Positions 23,191-32,843 of a stretch of DNA of 64,000 nucleotides are shown here, one piece after another. Below the pieces are notes generated by a model, which was not told the DNA's origin, searched no databases, and was given only the letters and a program-made list of their open reading frames with translations. The DNA comes from Diphasiastrum complanatum (taxonomy: Eukaryota > Streptophyta > Lycopodiopsida > Lycopodiales > Lycopodiaceae): NCBI GenBank assembly GCA_029204225.1, contig CM055101.1, positions 46,239,906 through 46,303,905 of the forward strand. Reading direction: 5' to 3'. A program made the translations under genes and the position numbers. Within the stretch, counting starts at the first letter, position 1. Each line of letters begins with the position of its first letter.

Positions 23191-23263
23191 ACCTATAAAA
23201 ACCGCAAAATACTAATGGGAGAAAAGATGACGTGTCAATCGTAGAGGCTTGGGCAAAGGCACT

Positions 23264-23295
<32 letters not shown>

Positions 23296-23368
23296 ACCTA
23301 TAAAAACCGCAAAATACTAATGGGAGAAAAGATGACGTGTCAATCGCAAAGGCTTGGGCAAAGGCACT
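23148..23368 (+). repeat. 105-bp tandem duplication with (TA)n
   Basis: A unit consisting of an AT microsatellite followed by GTAACCTATAAAAACCGC and further unique sequence ending AGGCACT is present twice; the GTAACC anchor is at 23188 and 23293. The (TA)n part differs in length between copies. Confidence 0.93.
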
Positions 23369-23540
23369 GGCCAGGTTTCTTTGACTAAAAATCTTAATTT
23401 TAAATTTAAAAAACAAAACCATGTCGTTGTAGTTGAGCTTGGGACCCAATTTTCTATGTGCAAGACTTGCTCTTGTTGGCCTTGTTGCCCTCAACAATAT
23501 GCAAGTTGTGTGTGTGTGTTGAACCTAACAATGCTAAACA

Positions 23541-23547
23541 ATATATA

Positions 23548-23581
<34 letters not shown>
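23541..23581 (+). repeat. (TA)n microsatellite
   Basis: About 40 bp of alternating TA, interrupted once by TCT. It gives rise to spurious Tyr-Ile open frames on both strands. Confidence 0.95.
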
Positions 23582-23583
<2 letters not shown>

Positions 23584-23654
23584 AGTAAAGAGTGCCCGTT
23601 GTTGACGAGCAATGGAGGCCGATCTAGGTGGCGGCCGATGATTTGGATGATGGC

Positions 23655-24075
23655 CGATCTCGAGTCTTTGGAAAAATTCAAGTCCTTGAAAAGTTCGAGT
23701 CTTTTGAAAACTTCGACTTGACAGTACAAAGGGTCCTTCAATCCTTCGAAAAAATTGGAGTTGACAGTTCGATCCTTCGGAAAAATTCGAGTCTTTGGAA
23801 AAATTTGAGTCTTCGGAAAAATTCGAGTCGTCGAAAAAATTCAAGATGTTCCAAAAAACTGATCCATTGGAAAAATTTCGAGTAATTTGAAAAATTCGAG
23901 TATTGGAAAATTTGAGTCATTGAAAAAATTCAATCATATAGAAAAATTCGAGTCTTTACAAAAAATCGAGTCGGTCTCCAAAAATTCAAGTCTCCAAAAA
24001 TTCGAGTCTCCAACAAAATTCGAGTCTCCAAAAATTCGAGTTGGCCTAATTTCGAGTCTCCAAAAATTCGAGTCG
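23655..24075 (+). repeat. Degenerate ~18-bp minisatellite
   Basis: Roughly two dozen diverged units built on GGAAAAATTCGAGTCTT run through this region, with period 18 in the left part and 16-18 in the right part (TCCAAAAATTCGAGTC). Because 18 is divisible by three, both strands stay open and give repetitive Asn/Ser/Lys and Arg/Leu/Phe peptides. No transcript-like features are visible, so I treat it as a repeat. Confidence 0.85.
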
Positions 24076-24368
24076 GCCTACAACAAATAAATTATACATC
24101 AAACTACGTTTTGATTGAAACTTACCAAAAGAAACTTCTAAATTTAAATTCGTCTAAACATTAAACTTCATAAACATGTATGATAAACACAAAAAAGTCT
24201 ATGCCAATTATAAAGTTTACACTTGAAACTGATAAACACAACTCTCTTATTTCTAATTAGTATAGTTCAATCTATTCAGTATCAAAGTTCAAAGCGTATT
24301 GGTAACTCAAATCATGATGATCACTCTTTCTCCTCCTCTTCTACTTTTTTTAGAAAGAAGATAAGACA

Positions 24369-24958
24369 AAGTTCAAGTGCTTTTATTGTGAGATAAAGGG
24401 TCATTTTGCTAATGAATGTCATAAGAAGAAAAGAGAGCAAGGTGAGAGGCAAGAAAATCTAGTAATAGAGCATAGCATTTGTGAAACTCTTGTTATGACT
24501 TCAAGTTTGCTTGCACATATAAATGGAAATGATCCTTGGTGGTGCAGCCTCATCTCACATGACAAGACATAAGGAATACTTTTGTCTTATGAGGGAGAGA
24601 GCAACATCATCTATATTGCAAATGATGGACAATGTGCCATCAAAGGCATAGGCACAATTCCTATTTCTCTTTCAACAAATAGAAAAGCTAATCTTGAAAA
24701 TGTATTGTACATACCTTCAATCACTAAGAACTTGCTTAGTATTAACAAAGGGCTTGATGTTGAGTTCATTGGAGATGCTTGTTTGATAAGTAAATGTGGA
24801 TCCTTAATTGCTCAAGGAAGGAGGCATGGGAAGCTTTTCAAACTGGATGCATGTGTGATCTCTAAGCATGAAGGATGTATGGCTAGCAAACAATTGATAA
24901 ACCAAGAAGTTTGGCATAAGAGGTTGGGCCATCCCAATTTCAAATCTTTGGAGGTAAT
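24369..24958 (+). pseudogene. Copia-3 gag end, protease and pre-integrase
   Basis: The plus strand reads a zinc knuckle (CFYCEIKGHFANECHKKK), then a frameshifted protease region (GAASSHMTRHKEYF, normally DSGASxHMT, so the catalytic Asp is damaged). This is followed by NLENVLYIPSITKNLLSIN and the GAG-pre-integrase VWHKRLGHPNFKSL. Coding stops abruptly where an LTR begins at 24959. The integrase tail of the same or a related element resumes at 27424, which indicates a nested insertion. Confidence 0.85.
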
Positions 24959-25438
24959 TGTTAAAATTGGCAAAAGCTAACGTGATCAAATCTTGTAAAT
25001 ACCATTATGACTAGTACATATCATCATTAGACATGTGTGGAGCCTGTTCTCACATGTGAAATAAATGCATTTATCATTTAGATGAGTCATATAGGTTGTA
25101 GTGGCTCATTTGGCCATAATTGACAAGAAAGCTAAATCTTGGTTTTGTGGCATTTTTTGAGTAATCTCTCTATTTGTCTTGTGTTTTTATGCATTGATTC
25201 TAGGCTTAGTGTACTTCATTCTCTGCTGGTAGTCTGTACTCTGACAGGTCCTCACACGTGTGAAACCAGCAAGTACAAGTTTTGATCATATTTGATTGTT
25301 CTTGTTAGATTTGCTGATGTAGATTTGATCAATGCTATCTAATCTTGTGTAGATTGGTAGATCAACCTAATCTAACACCCAATCACACTTGTGGATCTGA
25401 TTTGGATCCATTCTTGGTCCTTTTTGCTGTACTTTGAC
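24959..25438 (+). repeat. 5' LTR of the nested element
   Basis: About 480 bp between the TGTTAAAA start and the primer-binding site. The first ~120 bp (to TTTATCATT) match the sequence at 27302-27422. It contains palindromic CACACGTGTG-like motifs. Confidence 0.75.
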
Positions 25439-25439
25439 T

Positions 25440-25452
25440 TGGTATCAGAGCC
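25440..25452 (+). other. Primer-binding site (initiator tRNA-Met)
   Basis: TGGTATCAGAGCC, complementary to the 3' end of plant initiator tRNA-Met, one base after the inferred LTR end. Confidence 0.85.
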
Positions 25453-27301
25453 AAGTACAAGTGCATGTAAGGCATTGATCTAAACTATACCCAAATTGGC
25501 AGGTTTTTGGAAACAAGCTAATATTGAGGTAGTGAGGTTGAATGGATAGCTAGAACCATCATATTTGTACCAAATCTTGTTGTGGGCTGCAGGTGTACTT
25601 TCCACACGTGTGGGGCCATACAAGACCTGTTTTGGACAGTAAAATTCAGTTTGGTGCATTTTGAGCTTCATACACCCAATTTTGAGTCAATTTAGTGCAT
25701 TTTTCAAGCTTTCACTTGCATTGTTTCTATTCCATTGATTTGTTCTTGGTTTAGATCAATCATATAGATGGATTAAAGCTTGTTTACAGTACATTGAAGT
25801 TGATTCTCTGATTTTTTAAGTGTACATTGAAGTTGAGAGAGAAAGAGTGCTATAAACCAAAGATTAAGGAGTGATTTGCAAGGGGAGTGATTGAAATCCA
25901 TTATACCTTCATTCTAGATTTGTTCAAGAGTGAAAGGGTCGAGTCTAGAAGAATCTAAATGCTAGAAGACACTCTTGGATCAGTCCTCCAAGTGAAATCT
26001 TAGTAAATTTCTAAAGCACAAACACTCATAAAGGCAAAATCTACCTCTACAAGGTGATAAGAATTGTTGGCAAGTACTAGGAGAAAAATTTGAGATCCAA
26101 GTCACATTGTTCACCCCTACTCAAGTGTGTGAGTGTGTTTTTTGGCTTGAATTAAAGTCATAAAGGTGAGTGAGGCATATGTGTTGTGGTTGATCCAAAT
26201 TTTTCAAGAGATCCTTCCTTTGTAGAGGCCAAGAACTAGTAACTCAATTTTTGAGTTTGGTGGAAAAATTGTCTTGTTCATTGTGATCAAATCTTGCTAA
26301 GTGGCATTAGCTCTTTGTAAGCACATATCTTAGTGAGAGAGAAGCATCACATTTCTGAAAATTTGAATTTCATTCCAACTCTAAAGAGGTAGAGTCATTG
26401 GTACTTGGTGGAGTCCAATAGGGGTGAATGAATTCAATTTTTTTGAGCAATATTTTGACATTATATGTATGAAACTCAAATAAGTTCTATTCAACTTTCT
26501 TTGTGAGAGTGTGAGGGTCAAGTTGTGATCCCATTAGGAGTTTAGAATAGGGAGGAGTCCATATTTGAGTGTTCATGCATGGTTGGGATCTTTGTGAATC
26601 TCTAGATGTCTAAATTTGAAGCTTGGTGAAAAATTATTGACAAAGATTGTTATCAAACCATTTCATGTCCGTCCCAAATCTCAAGAGTGATATTCTTTGG
26701 GTCAAGAGGGATTCCAAAAGGGGTGATTGGATCTGATCTTTGTGTGTTTGGATCAAGTATACATGTCAAGTTTCTCATGCTTGCTTCTCTTATGTCATTT
26801 GGTGAATCAATTTGCTTTAGTGAGACATAATGATTTGAAATTGATTTTAGATCAATTAGAAAGCAAATGGTTATTTCATCAAATGTATGCTCTTGAGTCT
26901 TGCAAGAGCAAGAGTGAGTTGTCCACTCATAGTGTGAAAAATTGTCTTTTTTTATGTATTGAGGCAATTTGTAAACTCTTTATGAGAGTAAGTGAATCAT
27001 CCTCTAAGAAAACTTATCTCCATAATGAAGTATCTAGCCTCATTAGATCTGAGATTAGCATGGTAACCAAGCATGAAGATATTATACAAACTCTTTGTTA
27101 TTATAGCATGCATAGTCTTGCCAATGTTGATGAGGCTAAGTCTCGAGATCTTGGTAACATGATGTTGGATCTTTGTGATCCTTATGAGTCAAGGACTCTT
27201 TATTTTCTCATGGAGTTTTAGCTATTTTCAAGGAGGCAATTCAGCTGATGGAGTCAAGCTTAACATCGTCATGCTTTTATCAAGTTAGTTTTGAGGAGGA
27301 G
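25453..27301 (+). other. Internal region of the nested element, one weak open frame
   Basis: Mostly non-coding leader. An open frame at 26727-27221 (about 164 codons, no ATG at its start) has gag-like helical composition around KWLFHQMYALESCKSKS and SLIRSEISMVTKHED, but I recognise no domain. The end (27285-27301) is the polypurine tract. Confidence 0.4.
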
Positions 27302-27422
27302 TGTTAAAATTGGCAAAAGCTAACTTGATCAAATCTTGTAAATACCATTATGACTAGTACATATCATCATTAGACATGTGTGAAGCCTGTTACCACATGT
27401 GAAATAAATGCATTTATCATTA
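27302..27422 (+). repeat. 3' LTR (truncated) of the nested element
   Basis: Starts TGTTAAAATTGG directly after the polypurine tract and follows the 5' LTR for about 120 bp before switching to copia integrase sequence. The missing ~360 bp must have been lost together with part of the host element. Confidence 0.8.
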
Positions 27423-27423
27423 T

Positions 27424-28203
27424 TTTGAAATACATGCAAATATTCCTAAGTATTTTTGGGGGGAAGCTTTAGCATGTGCTAACTACCTCTGTAACAGGTG
27501 GACAAGTACTTCTTTGGATGGTAAAACTCCTTTTGAGGTCCTTTACGGTACAAGGCCGAGTGTCAATCATTGTAGGATCTTTGATTGTACTTGTTTTGTC
27601 AACATCACTCTTGATGATAGAACTTAAAAAGATCCTTCATCAAAGAAGGGTGTGTTTGTTGGGTATAGTGAAGTAAGCAAGACTTAGAAAGTCTACATTC
27701 CTTCAACAAGAAAAGTTCTCATTTCAAGAGATGTATCTTTGAAGAAGGCAATGTACCAAAGAAAGTTGATGTTGATGAAACTAACAATCTTCATGTTGTT
27801 TCTCCTAACTTTTTTGATGGTGATGGATCTATGGATGATGATGGTGGAGATGCCTCTCGAAGTCAAGCTCCAAGAAGATCCTCAAGCCAAAGGAAAAAGC
27901 CAACAAGGCTTACATATGATTAGAAGGGTTGTGAAAAGTACAAACTTGGCTTTACTCACATGTTTTGATACATCTTCTTGTGTGGATGACGTTATGCATA
28001 TGCATGGTTGTCTTCATGAAATGGATGTCATTTATGGTTTTGGAAAACAGGTTTTGGTCAATGGTTTTGATGATCAAGAGGAAGATCAAGAGGTTGATCT
28101 TAATGAGCTTCATCAACACCAATTGGAAATTGGCAATTTGGAGCTAGTCAAGAGCATCAAAGAAGAATCAAATGGGCAAGGCACTAAGGATCTAATTTTT
28201 TAG
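27424..28203 (+). pseudogene. Copia-3 integrase tail and downstream linker
   Basis: The plus strand encodes IPKYFWGEALACANYLCNRW, DGKTPFEVLYGTRPS and, after an in-frame stop, KKGVFVGYSE, another stop, and TRKVLISRDV. These are the C-terminal parts of copia integrase. The following ~430 bp are acidic linker-like and open in two frames (DDDGGDASRSQAPRRSS) without a recognisable RT. Confidence 0.8.
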
Positions 28204-28822
28204 GATATTGAAGACTCAAGTAAAGGCAAAGGAGCATCAAGGATGTCTTGTTCAAACCTACTTTACTCATCTAACTTTATGTTTGAGCTATGTTATGTCA
28301 ATGTGTGGAAATTGTCAAAATTTGGTGAATCTATGATCATCTTTTTGTATCCAATGGATCTTGAAAAAGGACTAGTGCTATCTACTAGTTACATGGAGCT
28401 GGCTTAGCATTATTGTTGTACTCTGTTACTCATGGATTTCCAAGGCTTGATGGTTCTTCATGGCAAGAAGGCAATGGAGGCTCATTCATGGTGGATTTTG
28501 ACACATACATTTCACAAGAAGTGAAATATGGAGAAGACATGCAAGAAAACATTCATCACTTTCATTTATTACATGTTTGATGCTATTTTTTTTTTTACAA
28601 AGATTTCAAAGGTGGAAACATGGAGGAATCATTCCATTCTCATTCTATGTTATTCTTCATGTACTAGTTTCATCTTAAAATGTAAAATTGATGTAAAAAA
28701 TAGTGAAACATCCAATATATGGACACTATTATCTATATCAATTATGAGGTTTATTGTTTTGTACATATTAGGATCATTGAGAGGAGATCTATCCTTAAGA
28801 TGAAAATCATTCTTAAGTTAGA
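28204..28822. other. Non-coding stretch
   Basis: AT-rich sequence with short open frames only. It may be remains of Copia-3 RT, but I see no RT motif. Confidence 0.4.
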
Positions 28823-29113
28823 TCAAAGTAGTGTTGTAAAACTAGCAAGTAAAGTTGAAGAGGGAGTGTGAAAATTGTCAACATTTTGTTTAGGGTTAGC
28901 TGGTAAAGCAATGGCATTTTGATTATGACAAAATAGGATTGTTGGAACATATTGATTTAGACTGATATCTGAAAGAAAGTTTCTCAACCATACTGCTTCC
29001 TTTGTAGCTTGAGAGGCTGCGATATACTCTAATTCAGTGGAAGATAGAGCTATATCCAACGACAAAAGAGCAAAGTGGCTACATATTGCCAGATTTGGAC
29101 TAGTGTCAAACAC
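28823..29113 (-). pseudogene. Copia RNase H relic
   Basis: The minus-strand translation IALSSTELEYIAASQ, EAVWLRNFLSDI and CHNQNAIALPANP is the central part of copia RNase H. The Asp of the DNQSA motif is replaced by His (CHNQNAIAL). It lacks the upstream DSDWAG part. It could belong to the minus-strand copia element whose other parts lie at 32.8-34.5 kb. Confidence 0.75.
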
Positions 29114-29187
29114 ATAAAGAATCAGTCAAACTCCTGGATCCACAACCTCTCTAGCGCCATCAGCTCTTCCTACAAAGTAAGACCTCG

Positions 29188-29780
29188 TTGACACGGTATA
29201 TCGAAGCTCCCTCCTATATGCGCACAAATCCTTATTACTATCCAGTAGCGAGGCGAGAACCGTTTCCTACCACCAAGGTCAAGAATAGGATATTTTGGCC
29301 CAAGCTCACAGGCGTTGATACTGGCAACTTAGTCGAAGACATGGTTACCAATTGCCGTGTATTTTACCATAAGCACCATGGCAACCCTGATCGCGACGTT
29401 AAATATTTTGAGGACGATTGCGGCCTGGTAGCATTTCTGACATAACTCAAAGGTTTTTGGGATCAAGGGCTACCCCCAATAAACCATTGTGAACGCAAGA
29501 AGACCACATCAGCGTAGCAAGGCTTTATTATCACGCTGCACTAACATCAGCCCTGCACGTTGATATGGTGGAGCTATGGAAAACCCACAACTTTCTACAA
29601 GGTATGCTCCATTATTACAAACCCATGCCCTTCCTGAACAAACTACAGTGGCAAATGATAGAGGGCATCGACACTACTGTAACAATCTACCACTCCCGAC
29701 AACAACAGTCTCGCCTACAAGAAGCACAGAAAATACAAGAAGAAAAGGCTTCGATTGGTGTGGGACCACCAATCCAATAA
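29188..29780 (+). pseudogene. Unrecognised 3' ORF of an LTR element
   Basis: The plus-strand translation includes YYYPVARREPFPTTKVKN, IFWPKLTGVDTGNLVED and YHKHHGNPDRDVKYFED. After a stop and frameshift it continues HVDMVELWKTHNFLQGML and YYKPMPFLNKLQWQMIEG. No family is recognised. It ends a few bases before a purine-rich tract (GGAGGCGGATAA) and an LTR start at 29793, so it is most simply the last coding region of a retroelement. Confidence 0.45.
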
Positions 29781-29792
29781 GGAGGCGGATAA

Positions 29793-30270
29793 TGTTAGCA
29801 TCTGTGCTAACACAAAAAAAATAAAAAAGAGAGAAATAAAACTCTCCACATACGAGTGTTTGTTAATAAACTTCCACCATGGCATGTGTTTGTAAGCCCA
29901 TGAATAGAAGCTTAAAAAATAATAAAATAGCTTAAACTTTTATTTAGAACTTAGACTTAGGAAACTTAAGATTAGAAATATTTTATCTTAAGTTTTTTTA
30001 AGTTAAGAAACTTTGAAGTTCTAAATCCTAAGTTGGAAATTCTAGAAAGGCTAGAAATAGATTAGTTCCATAAGTTAGTGGATACTTATGAAAGACTCTC
30101 CTTGTCACAAAAGGAGAGGTATTTGCCTTGTAAATAACACTTTTGAGATTAAGCTATCAAGTTCTCTATTTTTACAATTATCTCTCTATTTCATTTGTGA
30201 CCCTTTGGGAAGGCGCATAGCTTGAGGGAAGGTGCTCTCCAGATCAATGCTTAATCTTCAATAGATAACT
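29793..30270 (+). repeat. LTR starting TGTTAGCATCTGTGCTAA
   Basis: Begins directly after a polypurine-like tract. The same 18-base start occurs on the minus strand at 32843. The right end is estimated because another LTR-type sequence begins at 30283. Confidence 0.55.
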
Positions 30271-30282
30271 TTTTAAGAGGAG

Positions 30283-31009
30283 TGTGAGAAATGCAAAAAG
30301 GTTATCTATGTTAGTTGTAGGGGTCTTACACCTTTCTTATGTCAATCATCTTGGTGTAGGATGTTGATAGGGTCAAATTTGGCATAGATGGCAAATTGAC
30401 CAATTCAACATGTAATGCCATTATTGAGCCAAAGTAGTGTAGGAGATAAAACTCGAGCTAAATGGATAGTAGACAAGTGTAGTAATTTTGTTTGATGAAT
30501 TTCAAGAGGTTCAATAGGATTTAGAGGTGGAACCACCAATAGGATTTTAGATATGCTTGAGAATGGTCCAATAGAATCAAGAGGTGAATGGATCAATGGT
30601 CCAATAGGATTAAGAGGTGGTAAAGGTGTGGTCCAATCATGTTTGAGCATTGTGTTAGCTCGTGGATCTATAGCATCATTGTACTTCTCATTTTGATCTA
30701 AGTAATTTGGAGATCTTGTGGATTTTGAGTCTAAGTGTTTTCTTAGCATTCTCTCTCTACCCGAGAGCTATTTGTAGGATTCTCTCTCTACCCAAGGAGA
30801 GGAGCTTAATTTTACTTAGTTTTATTTTGGAACACTTCCCACACGTGTGTATGTACTTTGGAAGTGAGTTAATGCATGTAGTAGTGTGTTTTTGCCATTA
30901 AGTTCATGATTGATCTTGAATTTCAATTTAGTCTTGAACATTGTGCATCCACACACCTTAGGAGATCATAATCACATGTGGTGGACACTCCACACGTGTG
31001 AAATTCACA
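30283..31009 (+). repeat. LTR of the TGTGAGAAAT family, copy 1
   Basis: Starts TGTGAGAAATGC after a purine tract (AAGAGGAG) and can be followed to ...GTGTGAAATTCACA in parallel with the copy at 41,027-41,846. Shared landmarks are GGTGTAGGATGTTGATAGGG, TTTAGAGGTGGAAC, CTCTCTACCCGAGAGC and CACACCTTAGGAGATCA. No primer-binding site follows, so it is a 3' or solo LTR. Confidence 0.85.
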
Positions 31010-31348
31010 AATTTGGCTTTTTCCAAATGCCTTAATTTCTTAAGCAATAAATTGTTTTTCCTTTCTCATGAAATGTGTCAATAATCTTTGTGTAATCAGC
31101 CATGTGAGATGACCAAAAGGTTATCTGAAAAGAAAAAACAAAAACACGCAGTTCTTTGTTATGAAGTATATGTGAAATATTTGAAATAGCACTCTAGTAA
31201 AAATTAAAAGATGCTGACACCAAATTATTTTTTCGTCAAATCCATCTGCAACGATTAGTACGTCTCGATTTGAATAATTTGGTCCAACTTCAATCATTGT
31301 AATAGCTATTGTTGCTAGCAATGCGGGCTCGTTTCTTCCAAGATTTTG
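31010..31348. other. Non-coding stretch
   Basis: No features seen beyond short open frames and a T-rich run at 31360-31370 just beyond it. Confidence 0.4.
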
Positions 31349-31939
31349 CTATATGTTTTTTTTTTTTGCAATTTTTATAGAACTTTTGAAGACTAATCTC
31401 GAAAAAAAAAAATTTGAAACAAGTGTTGAATTGTGGTAGTTTTGTAATAATTGTAGATGGTTGCAAAATGAGAGTGTAATTTGAGCTTTCTCCTTCACCT
31501 TTTGAATTTTTGTCAACCACCACAAAATCTCTAATTTAAACACAATAAAAGAAAAATTCAAGTCTGCATATTTGTGAAGATAATTCTTGTCAAAGAGGAG
31601 TGTGATTGTGTCATTGCCGCTTTCGTCAGTCAAATCAAATTTTAAATATTTGTCATATGTGGTTGTACTGTTCCAATTGCCATACTTCACCTAAATTTGA
31701 CCCACAAATAAATCACATCTAGTATTGGGATGCACGTCATATGTTTGAATTGCTTGATCTCGAAATAAATGCGTTTCAGTTTCAGAGGTATCTCCATAAA
31801 AATGGCATGCATTATCAAAGTCTTGGAGAAATCGGACGGGGTTAGATTCTCCATCATACTTTGGTGCATCAATACGTGGAATTCTGCATTCTAGTCGTGG
31901 AGGAGCCAGATTAGAAGATTCAACACAGTCCCGAGACAT
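31349..31939 (-). pseudogene. Gag-like relic of a minus-strand LTR element
   Basis: The minus strand encodes CRIPRIDAPKYDGESNPVRF then LQDFDNACHFYGDTSETET, with the pattern of retrotransposon gag (PKYDGExNPxxFLxxF). It is followed in other frames by KFDLTDESGNDTITLLFDK. About 850 bp of leader separates it from a TTGGCGCC primer-binding-like site to its right. Pol is not present. Confidence 0.5.
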
Positions 31940-32790
31940 GATGCATAGTGTAGGGGAGAATACAGATGATCAAGTCAGTGTTGTACTTGGTAAAAAGATA
32001 GTTTGCTTGCAGAATGGAGAGTGTAGGACAAAACCTGGTCTTTTTGGTTGTAATAGAATCCGTTGATAGGCTCAGAAATCGTGGAGAGGCAAATAAATCG
32101 AACTGTAAGACTCGCGAATTCTGGCAAGGAGTGCTGTTTGTCAGAATATTGATTTTTTTATAGTTTTAGGAAAAAATTGTACTGTCAGAATTCGCGGGTG
32201 GGACATGGAATTTGTACTCACGAAGGACGATTTCATAGGCTAAATGGCGATTTCTAATACAGAGGGTTTACTGACAGATAGGAAATATGGAAAAAAAATA
32301 TGACTTTCTGACAGAAAACTAGCAAAATCTCTGAGATAGAATTTGCGGAGCTGTTGGAGGATTGATCTTGATTAGATCTAGCCTCAATGAAGCCAGCAAA
32401 TTCTAGGACAAAGATTTGGGTGAGAAATAAGGGATTTTGACATTATATCAAGCTGTTTTCTCAAAATCTGATCGTGGTCAAAATTCATGGAGGTGATAAA
32501 ATGAAAGATCAGGGTCTGTTAGGGCTACAGACAGATTGACGAATTCTGATATACCTGTTTGGTTTGGAAAAAAATCACTTGGGTCACTTCTTTTCAAAGA
32601 AAATGCCCAAGTTGACTTTTTTGTTGCTCCCCCCCGGCTTGATAAGTTGCTCCGCAGCTCGTGTAGGACCTAGAGAGAAGACTTGTGCTGTGGTTGGAAG
32701 ATAGAAGACAGGCAAACAAACAAACACACAACATAGAAGCGAAAAAACCAAAGGAAAAGAAGCTAGGTAAAAAAATGCTTAAAAAGTGCG

Positions 32791-32801
32791 AATGGCGCCA
32801 A
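32791..32801 (-). other. Primer-binding-site candidate TTGGCGCC
   Basis: The minus strand reads TTGGCGCCATT immediately after a sequence ending ...CCAACA. TGGCGCC is a common plant retroelement primer-binding core (tRNA-Asp type). It is a different tRNA class from the other elements here. Confidence 0.5.
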
Positions 32802-32843
32802 TGTTGGAAGTAAATCTTGTTTGAATTAGCACAGATGCTAACA
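32802..32843 (-). repeat. 42-bp LTR remnant (TGTTAGC...CCAACA)
   Basis: On the minus strand this starts TGTTAGCATCTGTGCTAA, as at 29793, and ends in CA next to the primer-binding candidate. At 42 bp it is far shorter than the ~480-bp relative, so it is an internally deleted LTR or a very short LTR type. It interrupts the copia RT frame at this point. Confidence 0.5.

Larger units (their letters stand above)
24959..27422 (+). mobile_element. Non-autonomous LTR retroelement nested in Copia-3
   Basis: The element begins with an LTR starting TGTTAAAATTGG at 24959. It has a perfect initiator-tRNA-Met primer-binding site at 25440-25452, a purine tract TTTGAGGAGGAG ending at 27301, and a second LTR start at 27302 sharing about 120 bp with the first. 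There is no protease, integrase or RT between them, so it would depend on another element's enzymes. The right LTR is truncated at about 27422, where host copia integrase sequence resumes. Confidence 0.82.

Noticed and set aside
23132..23605. Tyr-Ile-rich open frames
   Set aside because: They arise from (TA)n microsatellites and the 105-bp duplication.
23655..24075. CRISPR-like array of short repeats
   Set aside because: Repeat units are contiguous and diverged, there are no unique spacers, and the genome is eukaryotic.
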